In this document: positions 41,801 through 53,719 of the stretch, in pieces | Layout of the letters: every line of letters starts with the position of its first letter | Numbering within the stretch: the stretch's first letter is position 1 | Origin: Acorus gramineus | Lineage: Eukaryota; Streptophyta; Magnoliopsida; Acorales; Acoraceae | Reading direction: 5' to 3' | DNA length: 64,000 nucleotides | Assembly: GCA_030737835.1 (NCBI GenBank) | Contig: CM060851.1 | Location: 124,001 to 188,000, forward strand | Made by a program: the position numbers and the translations under genes | Notes under the pieces: generated by a model | Told to the model about the DNA's origin: nothing | Databases searched by the model: none | Seen by the model: only the letters and a program-made list of their open reading frames with translations

Positions 41801-44800
41801 CTTCTTAAATGTTATTTGAAGCTTTTCCATTAAGTGGCTCTTAATTGGTTCTAGCCACACTTGCTTTATTGTGTCAGGTGTTGGCTCTTGATACAAACAA
41901 TGTTAAAGCATTTTATCGCAGAGGTCAAGCATATAAAGAAGTGGGCAACTTACATGTGAGTCATGTTCTGCCTAAACCTCTTTTCTTCTACAGGAAAGTG
42001 AAGATTTGTCTATCAAAATTGTGGTTGAATTGGACTTTTTCTTTGTATAATCCATTCCATATTTAGAAGATGAAAATCTTCCACTTTTCTATCATGTAAC
42101 TTACTGTTTCTTGCAACAGGCTGCTGTAGCGGACTTGAGTAAGGCTCATGAAATTTCACCAGATGATGAAACTATCGCTGGTGTATTGAGGTATTACTCT
42201 TTATCTATACCTGTAAATAAATATTTTTGTTGAGAAAGAGAAAAAATTGAGTTGGTGCATGTATTAGTTATTGAATTTACTCCCGTGTTGTTTCTCCACT
42301 TCATGCTATCATCTCCCAACCTACATCATCTGCCTATTGAAGCTTGATTTAGTCGTAATAGTCCCTCTTTTTTTTGTCCAACTGCATATGAACTCACCTT
42401 ACTTGAGAAGACCCTAGTACAATGAGCATCCAAAGCCTATTGATATTTTCTAGGGCCTTTCTTCTACAGTCTTGACGCACGTCAAGCTGTACACCCAGCA
42501 CTGGAGAAGAACCTAGTACAATGACCATTTAAACTCTTTTTTTCTTTTTCTTTGTTATTTATCATCAGTTGACACTTGCAACCACTTGCTCCATAGTGAT
42601 GTGGATAAAAACTGACCCATATCATTGAATTTCACAGTGATTTCAAGGAAAAACTAAAGGAGGAAGGCGGGCAGCATGAAACGACACGAGGTACACTGCC
42701 TTCTTTTTCTCTTCTTTTAGTTATAAAGCTTACTTTAGAGTTTAGATACGTGAACAACTAAAATGAATGTAATATAATTATTTCTTTATAGCTTCACGAT
42801 CTTCTTTGACACTGTTTCTCAGGTGTGGTTATTGAAGAAATAATAGATGAAGAGGATCAATCAGTTCCATCAGAAATGCCTAGAAATTCAGATGCTGAAC
42901 GTTCTGGGCCGCAGTCTCTGGATGGGGGAGAATTCTCTCACCAAGGACAATCTCATATCCAAGCCTCTGGTCTGGATTCTGCCAGCTTACAGAGTTTCAA
43001 AGATAATCCAGAAGCTGTCAGGTGGCTTTTTACCCTTGTGATTTTCCTTTTAGCTTGCATGTATTGAATTGAGAAACAGCCCAATTTTGTTGCTATGTAA
43101 GAAGTTGCAAAGTGCTTTGGATATCCACCCTACTTCTACTTTCCGTCTGCTCACTAGGAATGCTTTAAGTTTGTAAGATGCACATAATTGTCGTCAACCT
43201 ACAACTTCTCTAATTTGCTGTCCAAAAATTGCTGCTGTGTTTTACAGAATATGATAAAATTCTATATTGCAATTCTCTGATTTTCTGTCCAAAAAATGCC
43301 TCTGTTTTACAAAATATATTAAAATTCTATGTTGCGATTTGCATGATGTGGTAGCAGATGTATTTTTTTGCTGATTTATCTTTTTTTTTTTTATTATGGT
43401 TTATGTTTCAGGTCATTCCAAAACTATGTGTCAAGTAATCCTGAGTCTCTGGCTGCTTTAGGAGCTGGAGGTATGTCACCAGAGATGGTAAAGACTGCAT
43501 CAGATATGATTAGCAATATGAAGCCAGAAGAGCTTCAGGAAATGCTCAAGGCGGCATCATCTTTAGAAGGAAGCAGTCCATTTTTTCCAGGAGCTACAGC
43601 CAATTCTAATAGCAATCCTCTTGGAATGTCACCCGATATGATTAAGACAGCAACAGATATGATTGGCAGGATGTCTGAGGAGGAGCGTCAACGGATGTTT
43701 AAAGTTGCCTCTTCTTTGAAAGATAAGAATCCATTCTTTCCGATGGCAGGAACAGAAACTAACAGTCGAAGATCAAACGGCCCTGCACAGTCTTTGGGGG
43801 CTGTGAGTACTAGAGGATCAGATGAGAACTCTGGTTCTCGTGAAACCAGTCGTAACATGGGTTCATCTTCATCAACCCATCCAGCATCAACATCATCCAT
43901 GCAAGAACAGATGATGAATCCAATGAAAGATCCAGCCATGCGAGAGGTGGGATGTTGTACAATCTTTTTATATTGCTCTTTTGATTGATTGAATAGATAT
44001 CAATTCCCTTCATATGGATGCTGTCTTTTTATTGACCACTTTAAGTTCTTGCAACTTGCAGATGCTTACATCAATGATGAAGAATATGAGCCCAGAGATG
44101 ATGGCTGACATGAGCCAACAGTTTGGGATCAAGCTTTCAAAGGAGGATGCTGAGAAAGCCCAACAGGCCTTATCATCCTTTTCGCCGGACTCCTTGGAAA
44201 AAATGGTATCACTGCTTTTTATTGCTGATGTTTACACTAAGAGGTTTTTTTATTTATTTTCATGCTACTTTCATTTACATGTCTGTGCTCCGTGCCCTCC
44301 CACTGTTTTTACTGTTCATAGTTGTTACTCACCTTTGAAATGCATAGGCCATGGGTTTGACATTGCTTGTTCACGTTGCCTGATCATATGCTGATCAAAC
44401 ACCCTATTTTGTTGTTTGCTAATATTTGTATATGTTTCTGCATCTGACGATGATTTTTTTTTTTTTTTTTTTTGAAAAAATCTGATGATCAATTTTTAAG
44501 AATTGTCCCACTCAGTTGTGGATTTAGGTAAACACAGTTGATGCTATTGTGCAAATCTGTTCATGGAAAACTGATACTATGATTTCTGCAAGATGTCTTT
44601 TTTATTTCAATAATTTATTTGCATGATAAAGATCTACAAAGAAATATAGAATTCTGTTTTAAAGTTCATCTTTATTTTGGCTGCTTGGAAAGTGAGATGA
44701 CATGAAAAGCTCGTATGACTTGAAAACTCAATTGCTGTTGAACAACAGATATCACAGCAACAAAAGCATATCTGATTGAGAAACTGATCTCAGATGGTGG

Positions 44801-45040
44801 TTCCATGGTTTTGGAAGTATATATATATTATATAGAGATTGTGTATTGCTAATTGAATTCTAGTCTGATTTAAGTATTTTTTTCATGATACAGATGTTGT
44901 GGGCAGAGAGGGCACAGAAAGCAGCCTACCATGCAAGGAGGACCAAGAACTGGCTCTTGGGAAGACCTGGCATGATCCTTGCCATTTGCATGTTGATTGT
45001 AGCTTTCATCCTCCACAAACTAGGCTTCATTGGCAGCTAA
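38862..45040 (+). CDS. OEP61: Outer envelope protein 61 / TPR7-type co-chaperone receptor, 579 aa
   Basis: Eleven exons: 38862-38957, 40184-40414, 41010-41066, 41175-41303, 41878-41955, 42120-42190, 42638-42690, 42823-43021, 43412-43946, 44062-44205 and 44894-45040. All are GT-AG and in phase (1740 nt). An N-terminal helical region is rich in Met and Pro ([19 protein letters not shown]). A TPR domain spans about 103-220, with [25 protein letters not shown] and [11 protein letters not shown], whose Asn and Lys/Arg residues suit a carboxylate clamp for Hsp70/Hsp90 tails. Repeated [12 protein letters not shown]-type motifs follow. A C-terminal membrane anchor ([19 protein letters not shown]) ends GS. 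OEP61 is a tail-anchored plastid/ER envelope receptor for chaperone-bound preproteins. The gene order with RHF2A supports the call. Confidence 0.93.
41654..41731 (-). mobile_element. tRNA-derived SINE head inside OEP61 intron 4
   Basis: On the minus strand, ATCAGTGGTTAAC (box A-like, 41708-41720) precedes GGTTCGAGTCC (box B, 41670-41680), joined by AACCAAGAGGTCATT. This is the usual internal promoter layout of plant tRNA-derived SINEs. The body and tail beyond the head are not recognised. Confidence 0.5.
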
Positions 45041-45921
45041 AGTCCTCAAATGTCTATTCTGGGATATCTATTTGGAACAATAGGTTTATGATCCTTAATT
45101 TCCATGGGATCAGAAGAACAGTTGGATGGTGACAGGGAGAGACCACTTCATATGAGCTGTGGTTTTGCAAGCAATTGCTCCCAGAAAATGAGAAGGATGA
45201 ATGAAAAATGATTGCTTCCTGGAGTACCAAGAGAAGGGAGAATGTAAACTGGTTTTCTGTTTCTCTGTCTTTTTTCCCTTTTGAATGTGTCAGTGTAATT
45301 TTGATCTTTAGAAACTGGGTTATTTATATATTTATATATATTTATGTCAATGTTGAAATATTGGGATTAATAAAACAAAATCATGAATCTGCATAGATTC
45401 AAAATCAGATTGGCTTCACATTTTCTCCAATTCATTATTATCATCAAACTGAGATTCCCACTTACATACTCCTCCCTTTCTCCCCCTTTTGAATCATAAA
45501 AAACATTTACATCTCTTTCTTTTTTTCTTTTTTTTTTGGGGGGGTACACAAGGGCCTGACAGGGCAGTCCCGAAGACAACATGTCGAACAACTACTTAAG
45601 CAAACATGGGTAGACAGAGCCTAGAGAACAATGGACTATGTACTGGCATTCCAGATGTTCAAATACTAGTCAACCTTTTGTTTTGAGGACAGGAATTTAG
45701 AGCAAACAATGATACTTTTGGGACAGTTGACAATTGACACTTCCATATAACGTTAAACAAGTACAATCCTATCTATAATTTTGTAACCAAAAAAAAAAAG
45801 TCATGCAAACAGTTGCAATGACCAACCAACCCATGCAAGAAAAACACACCCTACTACAAAACACACATCCGACGGCCCCTACATCTTCACAGTGAGATCG
45901 AACGGCTCTCCTTCACTCTCA

Positions 45922-46032
45922 TCATAAGATGGTGGTTATAAAATGCACTGGATGGAGGAGGAGATGGAGTGTGATAAAGAAGGCACAGGTGATGGTGATG
46001 AAGGTGATGGAATACACTATCCGGAGCCTCAT
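45922..46032 (-). CDS. Candidate 36-aa hydrophobic membrane peptide
   Basis: The ATG at 46032 opens a frame of 36 codons that ends with TGA at 45922-45924. The peptide starts MRLRIVYS and then is almost wholly hydrophobic (ITFITITCAFFITLHLLLH), so it could be a single-span or secreted peptide. I do not recognise a family. Support comes mainly from the promoter-like DNA upstream: three CACGTG boxes and a TATA-like CTATAAG about 66-72 bp before the ATG. The frame is too short to judge by codon use. It could be chance, a uORF, or part of a longer spliced product, since the next frame holds an acidic stretch ending in FDLTVKM. Confidence 0.35.
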   Translation of the reverse strand: MRLRIVYSITFITITCAFFITLHLLLHPVHFITTIL

Positions 46033-46097
46033 CTGACAAAAATGAGTTTCAAAGAGGGGGTGGGGGATAACGTTATCCAATCAATGTTGGGAGATCT

Positions 46098-46264
46098 CTT
46101 ATAGATAGATGTTTTTGAATGTCTGACACGTGTTCGTCGGATATCATGTTTGGCTTACACGTGTTTGAGGGTACATGTCAAGGAGACTACGATGGATAAC
46201 CACCCTGGGATCCTTCGTCTTCCAGAAACCTCGGTTGTCTGGTCAGCATTTACTGCCACGTGGC
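46098..46264 (-). promoter_or_regulatory. G-box cluster with TATA-like element (ABRE-type promoter)
   Basis: CACGTG occurs at 46127-46132, 46158-46163 and 46257-46262, the last inside the 10-bp palindrome GCCACGTGGC. On the minus strand CTATAAG lies at 46104-46098. G-boxes with ACGTGT/GGC flanks are bZIP/ABF and bHLH binding sites, typical of ABA- or light-responsive promoters. The orientation toward 46032 is inferred from the TATA position. Confidence 0.55.
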
Positions 46265-46948
46265 ATCATGAGAAATTGACAGCCATCCGATTCCGCTCTG
46301 GTTTTGAGGGTCCACTAATTAATTATTTTTAGTATATATTCTCTAAAAAGAGAATAAATAGAATTGATACTAGAGAGCAATTGCATGGATACATTTAATT
46401 ACACAATTTTTATGTATGTGTGAAGCTGGTTTTACCATAGAATCTTCATGCAGACATGTTTGTAGAAAATCAATTTTACAATCCTCCTATCAAACACTAT
46501 CTTAACCCATGGGACAACAAAGAGGGTCAGCCTTGAGATTAGTGAATTTAGATGGGTCATAAACTAACCTATAAAATAAAGTCTCAATACATTTACATTA
46601 ACAAAGTTTGAATGCAAAAAAAAAGTTTTTATAGTATATCAAAGTTAAAACAAAAATGCCAAATAAAAAACTGAAAAATAATAAATTAAAAAAAACAAAT
46701 GTTTTAGAAAATAATAAACAGAAAATAGAAACAAAACAACAAAAAATATAACATAAATTGAAAAACTAAAAGTATTTGTATTCAAAATGGAAAACTCATT
46801 TTTTTAAAAAAAAAATAACATAAAGAAATCCTTAAGTCAAGGGATTTGTTATTAAAAAAGAACAAAGATCATTTATTTATAAACAAATAAATACATCCTA
46901 TAAAATAAAATTAAAACTATGGATAAGACTTTAAACACGTATAAGAGA

Positions 46949-47468
46949 GGCCCTAGAAAATTCCAAATAACCCTTTATAAATTGCCTGAAATACATATTA
47001 CCCCTTGGTTTTATCTAAAGTCTATATAACCCATTGAAAACACCTACGTAAATTCAAAACCCCTTGAGTTAAATTTTCGTTAACAGATGAGAAATACATT
47101 GCGAATATGTTATTTTGTTGACCGTGACTGAAAATACAGTATTTATTAAAAATTCAAAAAACTTTATGTACTTGACAATTTTACTCTTCCGGATAGATTA
47201 TAAAACCCTATCTAGATAGATAAAATCGTTATTTACAGATAATGTTTTACATTATTAACACATCGTATGAGGTTTTTGTTATACTATATTTTCAACCAAT
47301 GTTAACGAGACACAGAATATTTGTATAAAAATTCTAATTTATCAATAAAAATTTAACTTAGTGAACTATTTGGATTCACTTAGCATTTTCAAGGGGTTAT
47401 ATTAAGGAAAGTCAGGGGGGCTATATGGATTTCAGACAGTTCGAAGGGGGGTTATTTGGAATGTTCCC
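46949..47468. mobile_element. Degenerate TIR element, probably Mutator-like, 520 bp
   Basis: The left end has AATTCCAAATAACCC, TGAAAT.CATAT and ATATAACCC. The right end has the same blocks inverted (GGGTTATTTGGAAT, ATATGGATTTCA, GGGGTTATAT). The flanking 9-mers TATAAGAGA and TATATGTAA agree at 6 of 9 positions, as expected for an old duplication. Confidence 0.6.
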
Positions 47469-48332
47469 TATATGTAATCATAGGGAGGGCAACCGTTGCT
47501 TCTAAACGACTAAACCCCCGGTTCCTTTCACGCATGTAATGCACGCGTGCACGTTTTTAAGTACCATTGCTTTTAATAACTCCCTCAATCAATTAATAAT
47601 TCCTTCCGTTACACATTATAATAAACTTTATTATATAGCCCCAAAAAAATAAAAAAAATAAACGTTATAATATATATACACGCTCTCTCTCCAGAACCAC
47701 TAAACGTGAAATGCAACACACACCAAACAAAAAAACAAAAAATTCAAAGACTAAAAATCGAACCTTCTTCGTAGTTCTTATCATCAAATCCCGATTTTCA
47801 ATTAAATACTCTTCTAATTAAATCCCGCGTTGAATTCACAGTGTGAACGTCTTTGAAATCACGAATTTTTTTTTTTTTTTTGCGACCCTTCTCGAACACG
47901 AATTCTATCCACACGTGCGATAAAAGTCATCTCTTCTATTCTCACTCCCACTGATTCTAACCACACCCCCACTCACCCTATCAAAGCCGTCGGCTGCGAA
48001 TTAAACGGAAACTGATCCGAAGAAAAGACAAACGAGTCCGCCGCCACGTAAGCAGTCGAGTCACGTCAATCTGACGTGTCGGTACCCATCGAAACCGAAA
48101 CCATTCAAAATAATAATATATATAAAAATCGCAACCCCTCCAATTTTTCGTGACCCCTTCTTTTTGCCGTTTTTAGGGTTTAAGAAATCGTCAAGAACGA
48201 TTTCATCGCCAACCGCTTCGGCGCGTCTTCCCGTACTAATCGGCGCGTATAAAAGAATCTCTCAATCTCATCCGCCGATTCTCCCTCTTCAAGAATCGCC
48301 GATCGGCGACCCACCCCGATCGGCGATCGTTC
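47469..48332. other. Promoter and leader of the gene at 48386
   Basis: TGACGTGTC (48072-48080, bZIP-type) and a TATA-like run at 48117-48128 precede a leader of about 230 bp. The frame upstream of the chosen ATG is open but has no earlier ATG. Confidence 0.5.
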
Positions 48333-48350
48333 ATGAAACAGAGATCATAA
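48333..48350 (+). CDS. Upstream ORF of five codons
   Basis: ATGAAACAGAGATCATAA lies in the presumed 5' leader, 35 bp before the main ATG at 48386. It encodes MKQRS. It could lower translation of the main frame if the transcript starts upstream. Confidence 0.4.
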   Translation: MKQRS

Positions 48351-48385
48351 GTTTCGAAAGCGCACCTGATCGGCGGAGATTCCAA

Positions 48386-48946
48386 ATGGTGCGAATCGCG
48401 GCGGCATCGCCGTCGCCGATCTCGCCCTCGCCGTCCTCCGCCTCGTTCACCTCCTCCTCCTCCTCCGCCGCGATGACCCCGACGCGCCGCCTGATCACAA
48501 AGGGAACTCCTCCACCTCCTCCACCGCCTCCGCCGCCGACGACTACGACTACGACCCCGTCGAAGAAGTCACGGATCGCGGAGGTCGCCGGGGGGACGGC
48601 GGCGGACTGCGCCGCCGTCTGCTGCTGCTGCCCGTGCGGGCTTGTGAATCTCGTGGTGCTCGCCGTGGTGAAGCTTCCGGCGGGGCTGTGCCGGCGGGCG
48701 ATGAAGAAGAAGAAGCTCCGATCGAGGAGGAAGAAAGCGTTGGCGCAGCAGTCGAGCAAGATGGGGCTTCTAATGGGGCCGACGAGTAGCTTATCGTCGT
48801 CTGCCGGCGACGACGGAGGTGGCGACGGGAAGGCGTCGGAGGCGGTGGCGACGGCGGAGGAGGTGATGGATTTCGAGAAGGAGATGTGGGAGAAGTTTTA
48901 CAGTTCCGGATTTTTGAGGATCCCTTCACAGAGAGAGGAACATTGA
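48386..48946 (+). CDS. Uncharacterised plant protein with Cys-rich CCCCPCG motif, 186 aa
   Basis: Single exon, strongly G+C-rich. A Ser/Pro-rich N-terminus contains a run of ten Pro and six Thr (42-57). The recognisable core is SRIAEVAGGTAADCAAVCCC (62-81) followed by CPCGLVNLVVLAVVKLPAGLCRR (to 104) and a Lys/Arg-rich stretch (104-117). The C-terminus has an acidic helix and MWEKFYSSGFLRIPSQRE. I recall the AAxCAAVCCCCPC core and the FxxSGFxRxPSQRE tail from unnamed plant proteins, with no known function. The Cys cluster next to a hydrophobic stretch suggests acylation or membrane contact, but this is inference. The ATG at 48386 is the first in this frame. Confidence 0.8.
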   Translation: MVRIAAASPSPISPSPSSASFTSSSSSAAMTPTRRLITKGTPPPPPPPPPPTTTTTTPSKKSRIAEVAGGTAADCAAVCCCCPCGLVNLVVLAVVKLPAGLCRRAMKKKKLRSRRKKALAQQSSKMGLLMGPTSSLSSSAGDDGGGDGKASEAVATAEEVMDFEKEMWEKFYSSGFLRIPSQREEH

Positions 48947-50886
48947 CAAGGGACTCTGTTTTTTTTCTCGCACGTGTGATTGTCTGAAAGATCGCACGTG
49001 TGGCGATGGTGGTTTGTGTGAAGAAAGAGAGGTAATCACGGAATTCTTTTGTCTGGTGTTGTTGGTGTATTGTTTGTACATAAGAAAATATATATATAGT
49101 GTTTTTTTTTTTTTTTTGAAGTGTCTGTTGGGTTGGATTTGGGTGATAAACAAAATGGAAAGAAAAGAGAGGTGGATTGGGTACTGATTTTCATGAGTTT
49201 TTTTTTTTTTTTTTAGCTGCTTTTGATAGTGATTGTTTTCTTTTTAGTGTTTTTTTTTTTTCTTTGATTTTACAATTATATATATATATTAGAAGATGAG
49301 ATGAGTTTTAAATGTTGGCCGGCTGAGGGAGGGTTGGCAAATTCTGATTTGATTTCTGGGTGATATTTTTATTGAAGGGTTGGTGTGTGTTGGTTCGGTC
49401 AATTCATGCATTTTTGGTGATTTATTATATGTGATACATACACTGGCTGCTTTTTGTTGCGCATTCCGACTGTGCAATAATTATACAAAAAAACCTATTA
49501 TTTATCTTAAAGTTGTATGTAACAATTTACTTTAATAAAACTGCAAACATTGCCACAAAGTCTCATTTGGATCAGAGAATTGAGTTATTTTGATATTTAT
49601 AACTAATTTAGTATGACAAATATTTATACACCAAAGGATTTATCACTTGATTTTTTTTTGAAGTAAAAAAAGTCGAAATAAAATTTAAAAATTTAATATA
49701 TTGATTTTCAAACAAGAACATTAAGTACTATAATTTTTCAAGTGATTGTACTGGATAAAAAGTGATTTTCTTTTATATCAATTATGGTGTTTATGAGTTT
49801 GACAAAATGAAAGAGATGAAGTCCACCATTGTTTTTGATAAAGGCCCATTTTTTTTTATAAAGTCCACCATTCTTTACACAGACATCAATTTTTTAGAGT
49901 GGTGTTTTTTTTAAAAAAATGTCTGCTTTAATCATCTGGGGATTTATGTAGTTGAGACTTGAGAGTAACTGCCAGATATTAAATGTCAGTAATTTTTGGT
50001 GCAGCTTTGATTTCTATAAATTAAAAATAAGTAATAGTTGATGTTTGTAAAACACTTTTTTTACTATATAATTGTAAAAAATAATCTTTTAAGCTTTATG
50101 TTTATAATAAAGTGACAATTACAATTGTTATTTATTGTAAGTTAATTATATTTTATGTTCAAAATAAACAATTATATGATGTATAAGTTATCTGAAAATA
50201 TATTTGATTCATCTTTTAGATTATGATTTTTTAAAGTTATTTTTCTTAAATAATTTTTAATAAGTTTAGATAAACATGCCACAACAGCCAATTTTAAACT
50301 AAAAATTTTAAATTATTACTTATAAGTTTTAACACATCACTTATTACAAAAGTGAGGAACAATAATGGTTTACTGAAGAAAACATGTACTTCTATGACTA
50401 TAGCACATGAAATTGACTAATGTAAAATTTAGTTAATTTACATTTATTTTTATTTTTTTATAAAAAATGTATTTTATTTTTTTAAATATATATTTAAAAA
50501 AGTAAAAATAAAATAATATTATTTTTCTAAAGAAAGACTCATCTCTCACGAGAGAAAAAATGCATCAAGAGTTAGGTCAAGGGGCTAATATTCTACAAAT
50601 TGTGGGCCTGTCATGAAAAGATCATTCTGGAAAACATTATCTATCCTTCTGGAAAGCATGGGAATGCATGAAGAAGTGTTTAAAGTGGAGGAAAATTTGA
50701 TGTTATTTTAGGGGTTTTGCTTTTGGTATGGTATTATATTCAGGATATGATTGTGTTTGACTTGGAATTGAAAACTGGCATGCCGGACTTCAATGGCAAA
50801 AACGACAAAATGTATGTACCAAATTACCAAAAACACACTAGCTCTATCGGAGCCTTCTTCTCAGTTGTCACAACTGCACGTTTCAG
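48947..50886. other. 3' UTR and A+T-rich intergenic DNA
   Basis: Poly-T runs occur near 49101-49117, 49199-49214 and 49250. No gene is recognised. Confidence 0.5.
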
Positions 50887-51224
50887 TTCGTTTGGAAACA
50901 CAGATTGAAAAGTAGCTTTTGAAATAAAGCTGCTTTTTAAGATGATTTTAGACCTTGACTTTTTTAGGATGTTTTTTTTAAAATCAGGAATCAATATTTG
51001 AAAGGAGTTTAATGTTTGGCAGAGAAAGTTGCTTTTCAATTCAAAAAATCGATTCCGACCAAAAGCGTTGTTTCTGAGCTTTTTAAAACACAGATTTCGA
51101 GGGAAAAATTAAAAGGAATCCAGCTTCCGATTCTACAAAAAGCTGTCCTGTTTGGCTGCACGCTTTTAGCTTTTCAGCTTTTCAAAAAGCAAAAACGCGC
51201 CCCAACGCGCAACCAAACGGGGCC
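50887..51224 (-). mobile_element. Second copy of the 339-bp Tourist-like MITE, inverted
   Basis: It matches 17532-17870 on the opposite strand along its whole length, from CGTTTGGAAACACAG to CCAAACGGGGCC. The right flank is TTA, and the left flank no longer shows a clear matching triplet. Confidence 0.85.
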
Positions 51225-52010
51225 TTAGACTATTTTCAGTTAGCATGAAATCCCTTATTATCAGACATTATGGACCTAAGTCTGCATAGTCGGTGATTTT
51301 ATACCTAAATTTTTTAATGATTGTTTGGTAATAGAATAAGATTTTAAAAATCAATTTTCTTCTTTCTAGCAAATAAAAAATTCATCAAATTTATCTTTGT
51401 TCACATTTTAGTTTTTTTTTCTATCTCCAAACACGGCTACATTCATGATGACAAGCAATTGACATGGATATGAACCTAAAATTAAACTACTAATATTATT
51501 AATTCTTAAACTATAGGTTTGTGGACCTACAACTTTACATGATTGATTTTTTTCTTTTCTCCAAGATTACAGTCACGATTGAATGGATTCGTGGATTATA
51601 AATATCAAAAGATGACCAAATTGTGTAGTGGTTCTATTTTACATGACTCTAATGTTTTGATTAGAAGCACTATCTATTTAAATAATAACAAAACGAACGA
51701 ATCATTTAATTAATCCACAATAGTCTACACATTAATTTAAAAAACACCAGACCCATGAACATCAAAAAAAATCACATAAACTCCGAAGACCAATTTGATT
51801 TTCTAGTACTATTTTAAATGGTTAATGTTAATGTTTTTTATTCAATGAGTCACAATGGTCTTCAGTTTTCACACAAATTAAAAAAGAAAAATGTTACATT
51901 CAGCCTATTTTACTGTTTAAAACACAGATCACACGTGTTTTTATTTTATTTTAAAATTATTAACATAATCTAATGAGGCATGTATAATGTATTCCCTCAA
52001 AAAAATTAGA

Positions 52011-52150
52011 GGAAATTAATTCCGGATCCTCCATAGAACCCTTAAATTATTTTTAAATTTTCAAAACATCTGATTTTTTTTTAAGTCTACAGTGTGTGTT
52101 TCGGGACATAAAAATGATTCAGGGGTTCTTTGACCCAAAATTAATTTCTT
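52011..52150. mobile_element. Small TIR element, about 140 bp
   Basis: The left arm contains GAAATTAATTCCGG, AGAACCC and TTATTTTTA. The right arm, inverted, gives AAGAAATTAATTTTGGG, AGAACCCCTGAATCATTTTTA. A related pair of arms bounds 60396-60915. The target-site duplication is unclear. Confidence 0.55.
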
Positions 52151-52292
52151 GATTTTTTTAATAAAATATATGTAATTTTATAAAAACTAAGTGCGTACTG
52201 AGTTGAAGTTATCATTTTCTATAAATTTGAATTTATAACAAGTTATATAATCAGTGTAATTATAGAAAAATAGAACTCATAAAAAAAATAAA

Positions 52293-53710
52293 GGGTAATT
52301 AGCACTTTTAACCTAAAAAAAAATAAAAATTTGTAAAATTAGCCCCGTCCGTCAAATATTAACAAAAACTAGTCCTGTTGATCCGATCAGCGCTGCCATA
52401 TCAGCGCCTGCCTTTTTTTTTTAATGTTTATCCTGGAAACGGATAATCCGTCTCCTGTTCAAATTTCGTGTCCCGTAAAAATGCACGGAAGACGGTATAT
52501 ATTTGTGCCATCTCCTGGAGACGGATTAAAAATATGCCGTCTCACTTGCACTTGCCTTAGTTTTTTTTTTTTTTGTTGTTGAAACATAATCCTGCCTTAA
52601 TTGTAGTGTATAATCCTGCTTGAACATATATGAAAATCCTACTTGAATGAAATAAAACAATTTAAATGAAATAAAATATAAATTCTATAAAATACAATCA
52701 CTTCATTACTGTTTCTACATGAAAATTCATATATATAAACATATTTTAAATCCCATATATACAGTCATCCAAAAAATTTCATAAACCCTTTATTTTTTAC
52801 TTTCCTTAGAGCAGGAGGTGCTGATGGAGAGGGTACGTCTGTGGCTGTAGAAGATAGTGCAGCTGACTGAGCCGGAGTGATAAATGATTCGTCCGATCTC
52901 CGACTGACAGTAGTAGAAGTGCACCCAATCCTGCGTGGTCCACGAAAATATATTTAGAGTGTCATCTCTGAAGCTTGATCTGAAACTGGAGCTGGTTGTG
53001 ATGGCTCCTCATCCAATTCTAGCTTGAGTCGTACATCACCAAAAAAACTCATCAATTGTGAATTCAGTATCAGCTCTTGGCCCAAATGCACTGTCATCTA
53101 TGACATCCCTGGAATAATAATCATCATCTGTAGCTGCACTGGAGGTACTCGATGGTTGTTCCCTTTCCCCCATCATCACCTCTGCATAATCACGTGCCAC
53201 AGCAATTATACGTCCTCACTCGTCATAATTGGGGTACAACACCAACCCTCTTGCAAACACTTTACTAATATTCTGTGTAACCCCCTGTTTATCAGAAGTT
53301 TCGTTATAATAAGTGGTTTTAAAATCATTTATCACTTTTCGGCCTTGGCAGCGGATGGGTGGGTGAAAGAGGGAGAAAAGGGGGTGAAAAATTAGAGTTT
53401 TAAGGCTTGGCATAGGGGACGAGGGTTATATATACTACGACCTAGAGACGACATATATATATACCGTTTTCAAGAGATAATATATATATATATGTCGTCT
53501 CTTGTGTATTTTTCGTATTCATTAAAATTTGAATTGGAAACAGTTTATGTGTAATCCGTCTCCTTTGTTAATAGGGTAAGACACTGGAGACGGAATATAT
53601 ATAATCCGTCTCCAGTATAAACATTTTACAAAAAAAAAATCTAATGCTAACAGGGTAAAGACTATTTTTATAAATTTTTATTTTTCTGAAGTTAAAAGTA
53701 CTAATTATCC
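52293..53710. mobile_element. Mutator-like element, 1418 bp, possibly carrying a gene fragment
   Basis: Exact 9-bp duplication AAAAATAAA at 52284-52292 and 53711-53719. The TIRs begin GGGTAATTAGCACTTTTAAC and GGATAATTAGTACTTTTAAC (inverted) and extend at least 50 bp. The end sequence matches the element at 19263-20005, so both belong to one family. It contains several hairpins with GGAGACGGAT/ATCCGTCTCC, best at 53583-53616 (12-bp arms). On the minus strand about 52950-53413 there is coding-like sequence with YPNYDE, an in-frame stop, then acidic DDDYYSRDVIDDSAFG. No transposase motif is recognised. Confidence 0.85.
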
Positions 53711-53719
53711 AAAAATAAA

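Noticed and set aside
46150-46332. Plus-strand open frame of 60 codons
   Set aside because: It overlaps the G-box cluster and has no family resemblance; the region looks like a promoter read on the other strand.
48164-48385. 74-codon N-terminal extension of the 48-kb protein
   Set aside because: The extension begins with TTG, not ATG, and covers leader sequence with a uORF in another frame.
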